Shown piece by piece: positions 35,340-46,407 of a stretch of DNA of 64,000 bases (within the stretch, counting starts at the first letter, position 1; the number at the start of each line of letters is the position of its first letter). The position numbers and the translations under genes were made by a program. Location: NCBI GenBank assembly GCA_037145635.1, contig JBBCXB010000005.1, forward strand, positions 414,720-478,719, in the 5' to 3' direction. The notes beneath the pieces are model-generated. The model was given only the letters and a program-made list of their open reading frames with translations, ran no database searches and was not told the DNA's origin. The stretch comes from JAATFS01 sp037145635 (GTDB lineage: Bacteria; Pseudomonadota; Gammaproteobacteria; Xanthomonadales; Xanthomonadaceae).

Positions 35340-35798
35340 TCAATCCTCCCTGGGCGCGTGCGCGCGCAGCCAGTCGTTGCGCTGTTGCGGGGTCATGCGC
35401 TGCCAGCGCTCGCGCAGCGCGTCGCGCTGGTCCGGCGGCAGTGCGCGCATCTGCTCGAACAGCGCCCGCGCCTGGTGCCGCTGGTCCGGCGACATGTTCC
35501 GGTAACGGTCCATGCCGGCCTTGGCCTGGCGACGCTGTTCCGGCGTCATGTCCTTCCAGCGCTGCGCATGGCGCAGCATCCGCGCGCGCTGCTCCGGCGC
35601 ATCGTTCCAGCGCTGGCGCAGCCCGTCGATCAGGCTGTCGCGCTGCTGCGGGCTCAGGTGTTCCCAGTCCGGCAGCGGGGCCGGCGCTGCCGGGGATGGG
35701 ACGGGAGGCGGCGTGGACTGCGCCAGGGCCGGCGCCAGCGGCGCCACGGCGAGTATCAGCAACAGCAGCGGCAGGCTGGGACGGGAGCGGGCGTTCAT
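35340..35798 (-). CDS. Exported DUF3106-type protein, 152 aa
   Basis: A signal peptide (about 25 residues, ending A-L-A-Q) is followed by a Pro/Ala linker and a helical region of near-repeats: L-S-P-Q-Q-R-D-S-L, M-T-P-E-Q-R-R-Q-A, M-S-P-D-Q-R-H-Q-A and M-T-P-Q-Q-R-N-D-W, the DUF3106 pattern. The gene starts inside the end of the DUF3619-like gene (ATGA at 35795-35798) and is the last of a three-gene ECF sigma operon. Periplasmic helical proteins of this look (compare CpxP/Spy) are often stress-linked, but no direct evidence exists here. Confidence 0.8.
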   Translation of the reverse strand: MNARSRPSLPLLLLILAVAPLAPALAQSTPPPVPSPAAPAPLPDWEHLSPQQRDSLIDGLRQRWNDAPEQRARMLRHAQRWKDMTPEQRRQAKAGMDRYRNMSPDQRHQARALFEQMRALPPDQRDALRERWQRMTPQQRNDWLRAHAPRED

Positions 35799-36145
35799 CG
35801 GGTCTGTTCCATGGCCAGGGCGTTTTCGGATCCCAGCCACACGTAGAGGTCGGGGTTCTGGTCGAGCGGGTCGTCGGCGTCGCCGGCGGTGCCGGCCACC
35901 GCGGGCGTGCCCGCCGGAACGGTGGAGGGGGCGGGGCGCATCAGGTGCAGGCCCACGCCCACCGCCAGCAGCGCCGAGCAGGCGGTGGCGAGCAGCCAGG
36001 CCCCGCGGCGGGTGCGCGCCGGCGGCGCATGCCGGGCGCTGCGCAGCCGCGCCAGCGTCTGCGGGGTCAGCGTGCCCAGGGCGGCGCCGTGCAGCCGCTG
36101 CATGCGGGCGTCGAACACGTCCGGATCGTGATGTTCGGTATTCAC
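35795..36145 (-). CDS. DUF3619-like membrane protein, probable anti-sigma partner, 116 aa
   Basis: The start is GTG at 36145, overlapping the sigma-factor stop (GTGA). The N-terminal half is soluble and helical (T-L-T-P-Q-T-L-A-R-L-R), followed by one membrane helix near residues 45-65 and a Pro/Ala-rich outer tail. The order sigma factor, one-helix protein of this size, DUF3106 matches the sigma-DUF3619-DUF3106 arrangement I know from Betaproteobacteria. Anti-sigma action on the adjacent sigma factor is inferred from topology and position, since no zinc motif of the ZAS class is visible. Confidence 0.7.
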   Translation of the reverse strand: MNTEHHDPDVFDARMQRLHGAALGTLTPQTLARLRSARHAPPARTRRGAWLLATACSALLAVGVGLHLMRPAPSTVPAGTPAVAGTAGDADDPLDQNPDLYVWLGSENALAMEQTR

Positions 36146-36705
36146 CGGTAATCCTCGAGTTGCTTCTGCAGGGCCTCGCGGGCCCGCGACAGGTGGGTCT
36201 TGACCGAGCCTTCCGAACAGCCCATGGCCCGGGCGGTGGTCGCCCCGTCCAGGTCCTCGAGCACGCGCAGGGTGAAGGCCTCGCGCTGGCGGGCGGGCAG
36301 GCTGCGCAGCGCCTCGACCAGGCGCTGGTAGGTTTCGGCCTGCTCGCGCTGCCCGGCCGGCCCCACCGCGGTGTCGGCCCAGTCGATGCGGCTTTCCTCG
36401 TCGTGGTCCTCGGCCGGCGCCCAGAAGCGCAGCCGGAAGCTGCGCCGGCGCTGCAGGTCGATGATGCGGCTGCGCAGGATGCTCCAGAACAGCGGGGTCC
36501 ATTCCTGCGCGGGCCGGTCGCGGTAGGCGAGCAGGCGCATCATCGCGTCCTGCACCGCGTCCAGCGCATCGTCGCGGTGGCGCAGCCCGGCCTCGGCGAA
36601 GCGGAAGGCGCGCGGCCCGATGCCGGCCAGGAACAGCTCCAGCGAAGCGGGCACCGGTGCGGCCGGCGTCGAGGTCTGCGGATCGAGAGGGGTACCCACC
36701 AGCAC
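36142..36705 (-). CDS. ECF-type RNA polymerase sigma factor, 187 aa
   Basis: Extracytoplasmic-function sigma factor. Region 2 is seen around residues 25-95 (A-L-D-A-V-Q-D-A-M-M-R-L and R-S-R-I-I-D-L-Q-R-R-R), and region 4 near 135-180 (L-P-A-R-Q-R-E-A-F-T-L-R, then G-C-S-E-G-S-V-K-T-H-L-S-R-A-R). It leads a three-gene leftward operon with its likely membrane anti-sigma and a periplasmic DUF3106 protein. The operon lies between pntAA and pntAB, on the opposite strand to both. Confidence 0.9.
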   Translation of the reverse strand: MLVGTPLDPQTSTPAAPVPASLELFLAGIGPRAFRFAEAGLRHRDDALDAVQDAMMRLLAYRDRPAQEWTPLFWSILRSRIIDLQRRRSFRLRFWAPAEDHDEESRIDWADTAVGPAGQREQAETYQRLVEALRSLPARQREAFTLRVLEDLDGATTARAMGCSEGSVKTHLSRAREALQKQLEDYR

Positions 36706-36837
36706 AGCTTAGCGTCCCGTTCGGAATACCCGGGTAAACGCACCGGCCGGCCCACGGTTGACACGCGGCGGTGCCCGCGTCTTCACGTGCGGTTATGATG
36801 CGGCGGGGCCGCTTCCGGCCAATGGAGCACACGGGCG

Positions 36838-37146
36838 ATGAGTGACGGATTCGTAGCGCTGTACATCTTCATGCTGGCGGCGATCGCCGGCCACGTGATC
36901 ATCTCGCGGGTCCCGGTGATCCTGCATACGCCGCTGATGTCGGGGTCCAACTTCATCCACGGCATCGTGCTGATCGGCGCGATGGTGGTGCTGGGGCATG
37001 CCGACACCACGCTGGAGAAGGCGCTGGGCTTCGTCGCGGTGGCGCTGGGCGCCGGCAACGCGGCCGGCGGCTACGTGGTGACCGAACGCATGCTGGAGAT
37101 GTTCAAGTCCAGCCGCAAGCCGGCCGGCAAGGAGGACCAGGCGTGA
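36838..37146 (+). CDS. pntAB: NAD(P) transhydrogenase subunit alpha part 2 (PntAB type), 102 aa
   Basis: Small membrane subunit contributing alpha helices to the proton channel of transhydrogenase. Three to four hydrophobic segments are visible, with the family's V-I-L-H-T-P-L-M-S-G-S-N-F-I-H-G motif at about residues 27-42. Length agrees with three-subunit enzymes. The stop overlaps the pntB start (GTGA at 37143-37146). It is separated from pntAA by the sigma operon, so it must have its own promoter upstream of 36838. Confidence 0.92.
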   Translation: MSDGFVALYIFMLAAIAGHVIISRVPVILHTPLMSGSNFIHGIVLIGAMVVLGHADTTLEKALGFVAVALGAGNAAGGYVVTERMLEMFKSSRKPAGKEDQA

Positions 37147-38597
37147 GCGTGACCACCCCGGAACTGCTGTCGTGGCTGGTCAAGGCCAGCTACCTCGTCG
37201 CCGCCACGCTGTTCCTGCTCGGGCTGCAGCGCATGGCGTCGCCGCTGACCGCGCGCAGCGGCATCCGCTGGGCCGGGCTGGGCATGCTGATCGCCACGGC
37301 GGCCACGTTCTTCCTGCCGGAACTGCACAACGTGCCGCTGATCCTGGCCGCGCTGGCGATCGGCGCCGCGGTCGCCTGGACCTCGGCCAACAAGGTCGCC
37401 ATCACCGACATGCCGCAGATGGTGGCGCTGTACAACGGCATGGGCGGTGGCTCGGCCGCGGCGATCGGCGCGGTCGAGCTGCTGCGCTTCGCCTTCCTGG
37501 CGCATCGCGACACCACCCACTGGAGCGCCTCGGCGATCGCGGAGCTGGCCGCGCGCCAGCCGGCCGGGACCACGCTGGCGCTGGCGGTGGTGGGCTCGGC
37601 GATCGGTGCGATCTCGCTGTCCGGCTCGATCATCGCCTGGGCCAAGCTCGACGGCCGGCTCGACCGCCGCGTCACCTTCCCGGGCCAGCAGGCGTTCAAT
37701 CTGCTGGTCGCGCTGGCGGTGCTGGTGCTGGGCATCTGGGCGGGAAGCAGCCTGCAGCCGGTGGCGATCGTCGGCTTCTTCGTGGCCGCGCTGGCGCTGG
37801 GCGTGCTGATGACGCTGCCGATCGGCGGTGCCGACATGCCGGTGGTGATCTCGCTGTACAACGCGTTCACCGGCCTGGCGGTGGCGTTCGAGGGCTACGT
37901 GCTGGGCAACGAAGCGCTGATCATCGCCGGCATGATGGTGGGCGCGGCCGGCATCCTGCTGACCCGGCTGATGGCCAAGGCGATGAACCGCCCGGCCAGC
38001 GGCGTGCTGTTCTCCAACTTCGGCGGCGGCGGCCAGGCCCAGGAGATCAGCGGCACCCAGAAGCCGATCGAGGCCGGCGACGTGGCGGCGATGATGGCCT
38101 TCGCCGAGCGCGTGGTGATCGTGCCGGGCTACGGCATGGCGGTCGCCCAGGCCCAGCACAAGATCTGGGAGCTGGCGCAGCGGCTGATGGAGCGCGGCGT
38201 CAAGGTGAAGTTCGCGATCCATCCGGTGGCCGGGCGCATGCCCGGGCACATGAACGTGCTGCTGGCCGAGGCCGGCGTGCCCTACGACCTGATCGCCGAC
38301 ATGGACGATGTCAATCCCGAGTTCGCCAACACTGACGTGTCGCTGGTGATCGGCGCCAACGACGTGGTCAACCCGGTGGCCAAGACCGACCCGTCCAGCC
38401 CGATCTACGGCATGCCGATCCTGGACGTGGTCAATTCGCGCAACACGATCGTGATCAAGCGCGGCAAGGGCACCGGGTTCGCCGGCATCGAGAACGCGCT
38501 GTTCTATGCCGACAACACCCGCATGCTCTACGGCGACGGTGCCGAGGCGGCCAGCGCGCTGGTCAGCGAACTGAAGGCGCTCGACGGCGGGCACTGA
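37143..38597 (+). CDS. pntB: NAD(P) transhydrogenase subunit beta, 484 aa
   Basis: The beta subunit carries most of the membrane channel plus the NADP(H)-binding domain III. Hydrophobic helices occupy the first 290 residues. The C-terminal domain has the nucleotide loop G-Y-G-M-A-V-A-Q-A near residues 328-336, H-P-V-A-G-R-M-P-G-H near 360-369 and G-A-N-D-V-V-N-P near 404-411, all typical of PntB. Length is normal. It starts with GTG (translated as Met) overlapping the pntAB stop. Confidence 0.96.
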   Translation: MSVTTPELLSWLVKASYLVAATLFLLGLQRMASPLTARSGIRWAGLGMLIATAATFFLPELHNVPLILAALAIGAAVAWTSANKVAITDMPQMVALYNGMGGGSAAAIGAVELLRFAFLAHRDTTHWSASAIAELAARQPAGTTLALAVVGSAIGAISLSGSIIAWAKLDGRLDRRVTFPGQQAFNLLVALAVLVLGIWAGSSLQPVAIVGFFVAALALGVLMTLPIGGADMPVVISLYNAFTGLAVAFEGYVLGNEALIIAGMMVGAAGILLTRLMAKAMNRPASGVLFSNFGGGGQAQEISGTQKPIEAGDVAAMMAFAERVVIVPGYGMAVAQAQHKIWELAQRLMERGVKVKFAIHPVAGRMPGHMNVLLAEAGVPYDLIADMDDVNPEFANTDVSLVIGANDVVNPVAKTDPSSPIYGMPILDVVNSRNTIVIKRGKGTGFAGIENALFYADNTRMLYGDGAEAASALVSELKALDGGH

Positions 38598-38754
38598 CCG
38601 GACCCGAGCCTGCGCTTGCCGGCGGGCGGCGATGCGGCCGCCCGCCCAGGCCCGCGGATTCGCGGTCAGGGACGGCGAGGCGTCGGTTCGCGCGCGGGCC
38701 GCAGGCACGGCCGGCGCCGGCTCCACCGCACGGTTCGCACCGCTGCGCCGGGCG

Positions 38755-39174
38755 CTAGCGCCCGGTGACGTAGGCCACGATCAGGGCGGCGGCGTAGCAG
38801 AACAGGTCGAAACCGTGGTTGGCCAGCGCCGACAGCGTCCAGGCGAAGCCCAGGCTCATCTTCTGCGACGAGGCCCAGGGGTCCAGGCCCATGACCGCGC
38901 CGATCTGGGCCGAGGCGATGCCCCAGTTGGCCGCCACGATGATCGCGGCCGTCGTCAGCACCGCCACCAGGGGACGCAGCCGGCCCCGCGGCAGGGTGCC
39001 CAGGCGCAGCATCCACACCACCTCCAGCGCCGCCGGCACCGCCACCCAGCCGGCCTGCCGCCCGGTCGCCAATGCGATCAGCAGCCAGGCGATGACGGCG
39101 GTGACGCAGCCCAGCAGCAGCAACGGGGGCCAGAGCCAGTGCGCGGTTCTGGCGGACGCGGGATTGGGCGACAT
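38755..39174 (-). CDS. Small integral membrane protein, 139 aa, function unknown
   Basis: Not recognised. Four hydrophobic segments cover most of the protein (about residues 14-35, 38-55, 65-85, 110-135), with charged loops between. The ATG at 39174 follows a purine-rich upstream stretch; an in-frame start 18 codons earlier is less likely. It lies alone between pntB (convergent) and sufT (divergent). Confidence 0.65.
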   Translation of the reverse strand: MSPNPASARTAHWLWPPLLLLGCVTAVIAWLLIALATGRQAGWVAVPAALEVVWMLRLGTLPRGRLRPLVAVLTTAAIIVAANWGIASAQIGAVMGLDPWASSQKMSLGFAWTLSALANHGFDLFCYAAALIVAYVTGR

Positions 39175-39348
39175 CGGGTCTTCCTGAAGGTGCCCGACAG
39201 GATACGGGTTCGCACCGGTGGTGCCCACCGCCGGGCAGGCCTTGCGACGGCGGCCGGACAGGTCCGCGACGGCATGGGGTGTGATCGCGGGAAATAGACC
39301 CTAAACTGTACGGCTTGCACGCTGGCCGCGCGCCCTCATATCCCGCCC

Positions 39349-39903
39349 ATGTATTCCCGTAGCAGCGAACCCGTCCAGTTCGAACGTGATTGCGATGCCG
39401 TCATGGTGCCGCAGGGCGATTCGGTGACCCTGCCCGCCGGCAGCTACGGCTACATCACCCAGGCGCTGGGCGGCAGCTATACCGTCTTCGTCGAGGGCAA
39501 CCTGTTCCGCATCGCCGGCAAGGACGGCGATGCGATCGGCAAGGAGCCGCCGCCCGGGCTGGAACTGCCGGACAACGCCGGCGACGAGGAGGTCGAGGCG
39601 CTGGTGTGGCAGCAGCTGCGCACCTGCTTCGATCCCGAGATCCCGTTCAACATCGTCGACCTGGGCCTGGTCTACGAGGTCGGCATCCGCCACCGGGAGG
39701 CCGATGCGCAGCGCGAGGTCGAGGTCAAGATGACGCTCACCGCGCCCGGCTGCGGCATGGGCGAGATCCTGGTCGACGACGTGCGCAGCAAGCTGGAGAT
39801 GATCCCGACCATCGCCGAGGCCGACGTCGAGCTGGTGTTCGACCCGCCGTGGGGACGCCATATGATGTCCGAGGCCGCCCGGCTCGAAACCGGGATGCTG
39901 TGA
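39349..39903 (+). CDS. sufT: Iron-sulfur assembly factor SufT (DUF59/MIP18 family), 184 aa
   Basis: Contributes to maturation of Fe-S proteins under high demand. An N-terminal extension (residues 1-75) is followed by the MIP18 domain: F-D-P-E-I-P-F-N-I-V-D-L-G-L-V-Y near residues 93-108 and the conserved cysteine in A-P-G-C-G-M near 134-139. This matches the SufT long form. The gene is directly upstream of ilvE (65 bp gap) on the same strand. No sufBCDS genes are in the window. Confidence 0.88.
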   Translation: MYSRSSEPVQFERDCDAVMVPQGDSVTLPAGSYGYITQALGGSYTVFVEGNLFRIAGKDGDAIGKEPPPGLELPDNAGDEEVEALVWQQLRTCFDPEIPFNIVDLGLVYEVGIRHREADAQREVEVKMTLTAPGCGMGEILVDDVRSKLEMIPTIAEADVELVFDPPWGRHMMSEAARLETGML

Positions 39904-39968
39904 TCGCAGGCGCGCCCCCCACCGTGGCGCCGTTACCTTCCACCACACGCTCTACAGGAACTCCGCCG

Positions 39969-41054
39969 GTGCCCGTCTCCTTCAACTCGAACCGCTCCCC
40001 GTCGCCGCGCAGCGCCGACGAACTGTCCGTCATCCTGGCCGCGCCCGGCTTCGGCGTGCACTTCACCGACCACATGGTGGCCATCTCCTGGGACAAGGCG
40101 CAGGGCTGGCACGACGCGCAGGTGCGGCCCTACGGCCCGCTGCAGCTGGATCCGGCGGCCTCGGTGCTGCACTACGGCCAGGAGATCTTCGAGGGCATCA
40201 AGGCGTACCGCCACGCCGACGGCTCGATCTGGACCTTCCGTCCCGACGCCAACGGCGCGCGCCTGCAGCGCTCGGCCCGCCGCCTGGCGCTGCCGGAACT
40301 GCCGGTGGAGCTGTTCACCGAGTCGCTGCGCCAGCTGGTGGCGGTCGATGGCGGCTGGGTGCCGTCGGCCCCGGAGACCAGCCTGTACTTCCGGCCGTTC
40401 ATGATCGCCGACGAGCCGTTCCTGGGCGTGCGCGCCGCGCACAAGGCGTCGTACTACGTGATCGCCAGCCCCGCCGGCCCGTACTTCGCCAAGGGCGTGG
40501 CGCCGGTGTCGATCTGGCTGTCCACCGACTACGCGCGCGCCGCCAAGGGCGGCACCGGCGCGGCCAAGTGCGGTGGCAACTACGCCGCCTCGCTGCTGCC
40601 GCAGCAGCAGGCGGCCACGCAGGGCTGCTCGCAGGTGCTGTTCCTGGATCCGGTCGAGGGCCGGTACATCGAGGAACTGGGCGGAATGAACGTTTTCCTG
40701 GTGTACCGCGACGGCACCCTGGTCACCCCGGAGCTGTCCGGCAGCATCCTGGAGGGCATCACCCGCGACAGCATCCTGCAGCTGGCGCGCGACCGCGGCA
40801 TGAACGTGGTCGAGCGCAAGGTCGACATCGCCGAATGGAAGCAGGGCGTGGCGTCCGGCGAGATCGCCGAGGTGTTCGCCTGCGGCACTGCGGCGGTGGT
40901 CACCCCGATCGGCGAGCTTAAGGGCGAGGGCTTCAGCGTGGGCGACCCCGCCGCGCCGGCGGGCGAGGTGACCATGTCGCTGCGCAAGGAGCTGACCGAC
41001 ATCCAGTACGGCCGCCTGCCCGACCGCCATGGCTGGCTGGTGCGCCTGGCCTGA
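39969..41054 (+). CDS. ilvE: Branched-chain amino-acid aminotransferase, 361 aa
   Basis: PLP-dependent fold-type IV aminotransferase that makes leucine, isoleucine and valine. Start GTG at 39969 with AGGAA eight bases upstream. The family's Y-G-Q-E-I-F-E-G-I-K-A-Y is near residues 70-81, and the PLP lysine lies in G-A-A-K-C-G-G-N-Y-A-A-S near 198-209. E-E-L-G-G-M-N-V-F near 235-243 and the T-P-I-G loop near 310 are also typical. It matches the eukaryotic/IlvE type II length (about 360) rather than the 309-aa E. coli enzyme. It ends at an intrinsic terminator. Confidence 0.95.
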   Translation: MPVSFNSNRSPSPRSADELSVILAAPGFGVHFTDHMVAISWDKAQGWHDAQVRPYGPLQLDPAASVLHYGQEIFEGIKAYRHADGSIWTFRPDANGARLQRSARRLALPELPVELFTESLRQLVAVDGGWVPSAPETSLYFRPFMIADEPFLGVRAAHKASYYVIASPAGPYFAKGVAPVSIWLSTDYARAAKGGTGAAKCGGNYAASLLPQQQAATQGCSQVLFLDPVEGRYIEELGGMNVFLVYRDGTLVTPELSGSILEGITRDSILQLARDRGMNVVERKVDIAEWKQGVASGEIAEVFACGTAAVVTPIGELKGEGFSVGDPAAPAGEVTMSLRKELTDIQYGRLPDRHGWLVRLA

Positions 41055-41080
41055 GGCCCGGCCCCGGCCCGGTCACGAAG

Positions 41081-41108
41081 CCCCGCGCCGGTCGCGGGGC
41101 TTTTTTTT
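41081..41108 (+). terminator. Intrinsic terminator of ilvE
   Basis: The GC stem GCCCCGCG (from 41081) pairs with CGCGGGG(C) ending about 41100, and is followed by a run of about eight T residues. It starts 27 bases after the ilvE stop. Confidence 0.88.
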
Positions 41109-41215
41109 GGCCGCGTCCGCGGCGAATGACGCCTCGATGTGCCGCTGGGTGTCCGATTTTGGCGTAGCGCGTCACAAAAACGCCATACGGCGGCATGGAT
41201 GAGAGATTTTCCCAT

Positions 41216-41227
41216 TGTCCCGGGACA
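41216..41227. repeat. Perfect 12-bp palindrome TGTCCCGGGACA
   Basis: Located 164 bases before the first protease start; it could be a regulator binding site, but no known consensus is assigned. Confidence 0.5.
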
Positions 41228-41379
41228 GGGGATTGGATAGGTTCGCTGAACGGACAGGTAACAGGGGACCGGTCCGGGTGCTTCGGCCCGTGCCACCGGT
41301 GCCTGTCGCCGGCTTCGTCGGAACGGGCCTGAGTCTGCGCCGCATCGTCGGCAACTCCATGTCACGAAAGGGAAATTCG

Positions 41380-43137
<1,758 letters not shown>

Positions 43138-43444
43138 TGGCATCCGCAGGGGGCCGCCGGGGTGCCGGCGGCCTCACCGGGCGGCAGCGCCTTCGCAACG
43201 GCGCGGAGGCTGGCCGCCGCGCGCAAAGCCCGGCACGGACCGGGCCCAGGCCGCGGCCGCCTTCGCAGGCCGCCGAATGATCGAACTGGCTTTCGTTTGC
43301 CAGGCAGGAGCCTGTGTCTCCGGGTCCGCGAAGGAGCCGGGCATGCAGGTGTGAGACACCCCTGGAGCCGCGCTCTGGCGGCGTCCAGGGGTGGGATACC
43401 GGCGCCGTCGTGGCGGCGACCTCAACCAACCAGAAGGATGTGCA
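43138..43444. other. Intergenic region between the two proteases (307 bp)
   Basis: No gene seen. It contains the 10-bp inverted repeat CACCCCTGGA (43357-43366) with TCCAGGGGTG (43384-43393), loop 17, about 50 bases before the second protease start; this could be a leader structure or terminator relic. The ribosome site GAAGGA precedes the ATG at 43445. Confidence 0.55.
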
Positions 43445-44857
<1,413 letters not shown>

Positions 44858-44870
44858 GGCCGGGCTGAAA

Positions 44871-44909
44871 CACGCCCTTGCCGCGTCGGGCCGACGCGGC
44901 AAGGGCGTG
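44871..44909. terminator. Long GC hairpin after the second protease
   Basis: A 17-bp perfect stem (44871-44887 with 44893-44909, 5-base loop) begins 14 bases after the protease stop. There is no T run; likely a 3' stabiliser or terminator. Confidence 0.6.
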
Positions 44910-44942
44910 ACTCGACGGGATCGACCCGTCATCGATGCGACC

Positions 44943-44969
44943 GGATGCCCCGCCCGCGGCGGGGCATCC
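44943..44969. terminator. GC hairpin in the convergent gap before ybaK
   Basis: A 12-bp perfect stem GGATGCCCCGCC (44943-44954) with GGCGGGGCATCC (44958-44969), loop CGC. It could terminate either convergent transcript, but it lacks a full T run. Confidence 0.5.
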
Positions 44970-45012
44970 TCGTTCCAGGCATGCGGATGCGGCGGCCTGG
45001 GCCGCCCCGTGC

Positions 45013-45486
45013 CTACTCGCAGAGATCGCAGGCGCGTGCCTGCAGCACTTCCAGGATGTTCGCGGCCGCCAGTTCCAGCAGCAGGCCGCGCTGGCCGGCG
45101 TTGAGGTAGAGCTGCCCCTCTTGCAGCGCCGCGGCCTCGATCAGCACCGGCACCGGGCGCTGCTGGCCCAGCGGGCTGATCCCGCCGACCTTGTAGCCGC
45201 TGCGGCGCTCGGCTTCGGGCACCTCCATCATCCGTGCCGCCTTGCCGCCGCAGGCCGCGGCCAGCTTCTTCAGCTGCAGCCGGCGGTCGCAGGGGATCAC
45301 CGCGCATACCGGGCGGTCGTCGACCCACGCCATCAGGGTCTTGAGCACGCATTGCGGCGGCGCCCCCAGCGCCTGAGCGGCCTGCACGCCCTTGGCGCTG
45401 GCCTCGGCCTCGTAGTCGTAGGGATGCAGCCGATAGCCGACGCCGGCCGCGTCCAGCACCCGCGTGGCGCGCGTGGCCTTGGACAT
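45013..45486 (-). CDS. YbaK/EbsC-type aminoacyl-tRNA deacylase, 157 aa
   Basis: Trans-editing enzyme family that removes mischarged amino acids from tRNA, with Cys-tRNA(Pro) deacylation the classical YbaK activity. The conserved lysine in C-V-L-K-T-L (near residues 46-51) and the Y-K-V-G-G-I-S-P-L-G motif near 98-107 are present. Length is normal. It lies eight bases downstream of the single-domain asparaginase gene on the same strand, so the two are probably co-transcribed. Confidence 0.9.
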   Translation of the reverse strand: MSKATRATRVLDAAGVGYRLHPYDYEAEASAKGVQAAQALGAPPQCVLKTLMAWVDDRPVCAVIPCDRRLQLKKLAAACGGKAARMMEVPEAERRSGYKVGGISPLGQQRPVPVLIEAAALQEGQLYLNAGQRGLLLELAAANILEVLQARACDLCE

Positions 45487-45494
45487 GCCGGGCC

Positions 45495-45980
45495 TCAGGC
45501 CGCCTCGAAGCGGTTCGCGGACACGTTCTTGCGGACCTGCTCCGGGTTCCAGATGCGGCCGTTCATGGCGATGTAGACGCCGGCCGGCAGCGACTGCACC
45601 GCACCGACCGCGCAGCCGATGTTGAACTCGGCGTCCGAGCCGCGGAAGCGTGCCGGATTGAGCGCGCCGGTCATGACGATGGTCTTGTCCGGGATCGACT
45701 TCAGCACCTTGCCGGTCTGCACCATCGAATCGGTGCCGTGGGTGATCAGCACGTGCCGCGCCGGTTGCGCGGCGACCGTGGCGCGGACCAGCTCGCGGTC
45801 CTCGTCGGTGATGTGCAGCGAATCCTTGCGGATGATCGGGATCACGGTGAAGCGGAAGGTCACGCCCAGCTCCTTGAGGATCTGGCCGATCTGCGGGTCG
45901 CCGATCTGGTAGTCCGACTTGTCGTCGAAGTAGATCTTGTCGATCGTGCCGCCGGTGGTGACGATCAGTAGTTCTTCCAT
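45495..45980 (-). CDS. Single-domain asparaginase-like protein, 161 aa
   Basis: Contains only the N-terminal domain of type I/II asparaginases. T-T-G-G-T-I-D-K at residues 8-15 gives Thr12, and H-G-T-D-S at 81-85 gives Thr83 and Asp84, equivalents of E. coli Thr12, Thr89 and Asp90. Lys151 in V-R-K-N is placed like Lys162. The small C-terminal domain is absent and the stop is clean, so this is a natural short form, not a truncation seen here. Activity is uncertain because full enzymes borrow residues from a neighbouring subunit. Confidence 0.82.
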   Translation of the reverse strand: MEELLIVTTGGTIDKIYFDDKSDYQIGDPQIGQILKELGVTFRFTVIPIIRKDSLHITDEDRELVRATVAAQPARHVLITHGTDSMVQTGKVLKSIPDKTIVMTGALNPARFRGSDAEFNIGCAVGAVQSLPAGVYIAMNGRIWNPEQVRKNVSANRFEAA

Positions 45981-46068
45981 TGCGCGGATCCTGTGTGCGG
46001 GCGCGGCGTGGCCGCGCCAGGGGCGGCCATGATACGGCCCCGGCGTGGCGTCTGCAGGGCGGCCGCGG

Positions 46069-46407
46069 TCAGGCGCGGCGCCGGCCGAAGCGTGCCGCCA
46101 GCCCCGGCGCGCTGGCCGCGGCGATCACGCCCAGCGCGAGCGCGATCTCCAGCCAGGCCAGCGTGCGCGTCGGTGGATGGCTCCAGGCCGACATGACGCC
46201 ATGGCTGAACCAGCCCAGGGCCAGGACGCCGGCCCAGAAGCGGGCCTGCCGGTGCCGGGGTGCCAGCACCGCCAGCAGCAGCGGCGGCAGCGCGAACACC
46301 AGCAGCGCCGCCAGGCGATGGCGGTCGTCATGGAACCAGCCGGCGTACAGCGCAGCCAGCGCCAGCAGCGCGCCGACCAGCATCCGGTGGGCGGCGCGGG
46401 CGTTCAT
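46069..46407 (-). CDS. DUF2069-type membrane protein, 112 aa
   Basis: Small protein with about three membrane helices (near residues 8-26, 30-48 and 56-74, with a further hydrophobic stretch at 84-104). The W-F/S-H-G-V-M-x-A-W segment near 66-75 fits DUF2069. Its start overlaps the end of wrbA (ATGA at 46404-46407), so it is the second gene of that operon. The WrbA-DUF2069 pairing is common in gammaproteobacteria. Function unknown. Confidence 0.8.
   Translation of the reverse strand: MNARAAHRMLVGALLALAALYAGWFHDDRHRLAALLVFALPPLLLAVLAPRHRQARFWAGVLALGWFSHGVMSAWSHPPTRTLAWLEIALALGVIAAASAPGLAARFGRRRA

Larger units (their letters stand above)
41055..41379. other. Intergenic region upstream of the first S8 protease (325 bp)
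   Basis: Contains the ilvE terminator and a 12-bp perfect palindrome TGTCCCGGGACA at 41216-41227. The middle is AT-richer (AGAGATTTTCCCATT near 41201) than neighbouring coding DNA, so the protease promoter is probably here. No gene-like frame precedes 41380 with ribosome-site support, although an in-frame ATG exists at 41359. Confidence 0.6.

Noticed and set aside
36758..36799. TTGACA at 36758 with TATGAT at 36794 upstream of pntAB
   Set aside because: The spacer is 30 bases, far from the 16-18 needed, so they cannot form one sigma-70 promoter.
39904..39968. Attenuator or leader peptide before ilvE
   Set aside because: The 65-bp gap has no run of Leu/Ile/Val codons and no competing stems, so branched-chain attenuation is not supported.
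41160..41176. Possible CRP/Clp site upstream of the first protease (TCACA half)
   Set aside because: Only one half-site is good; the left half does not resemble TGTGA, so the match is not above chance.
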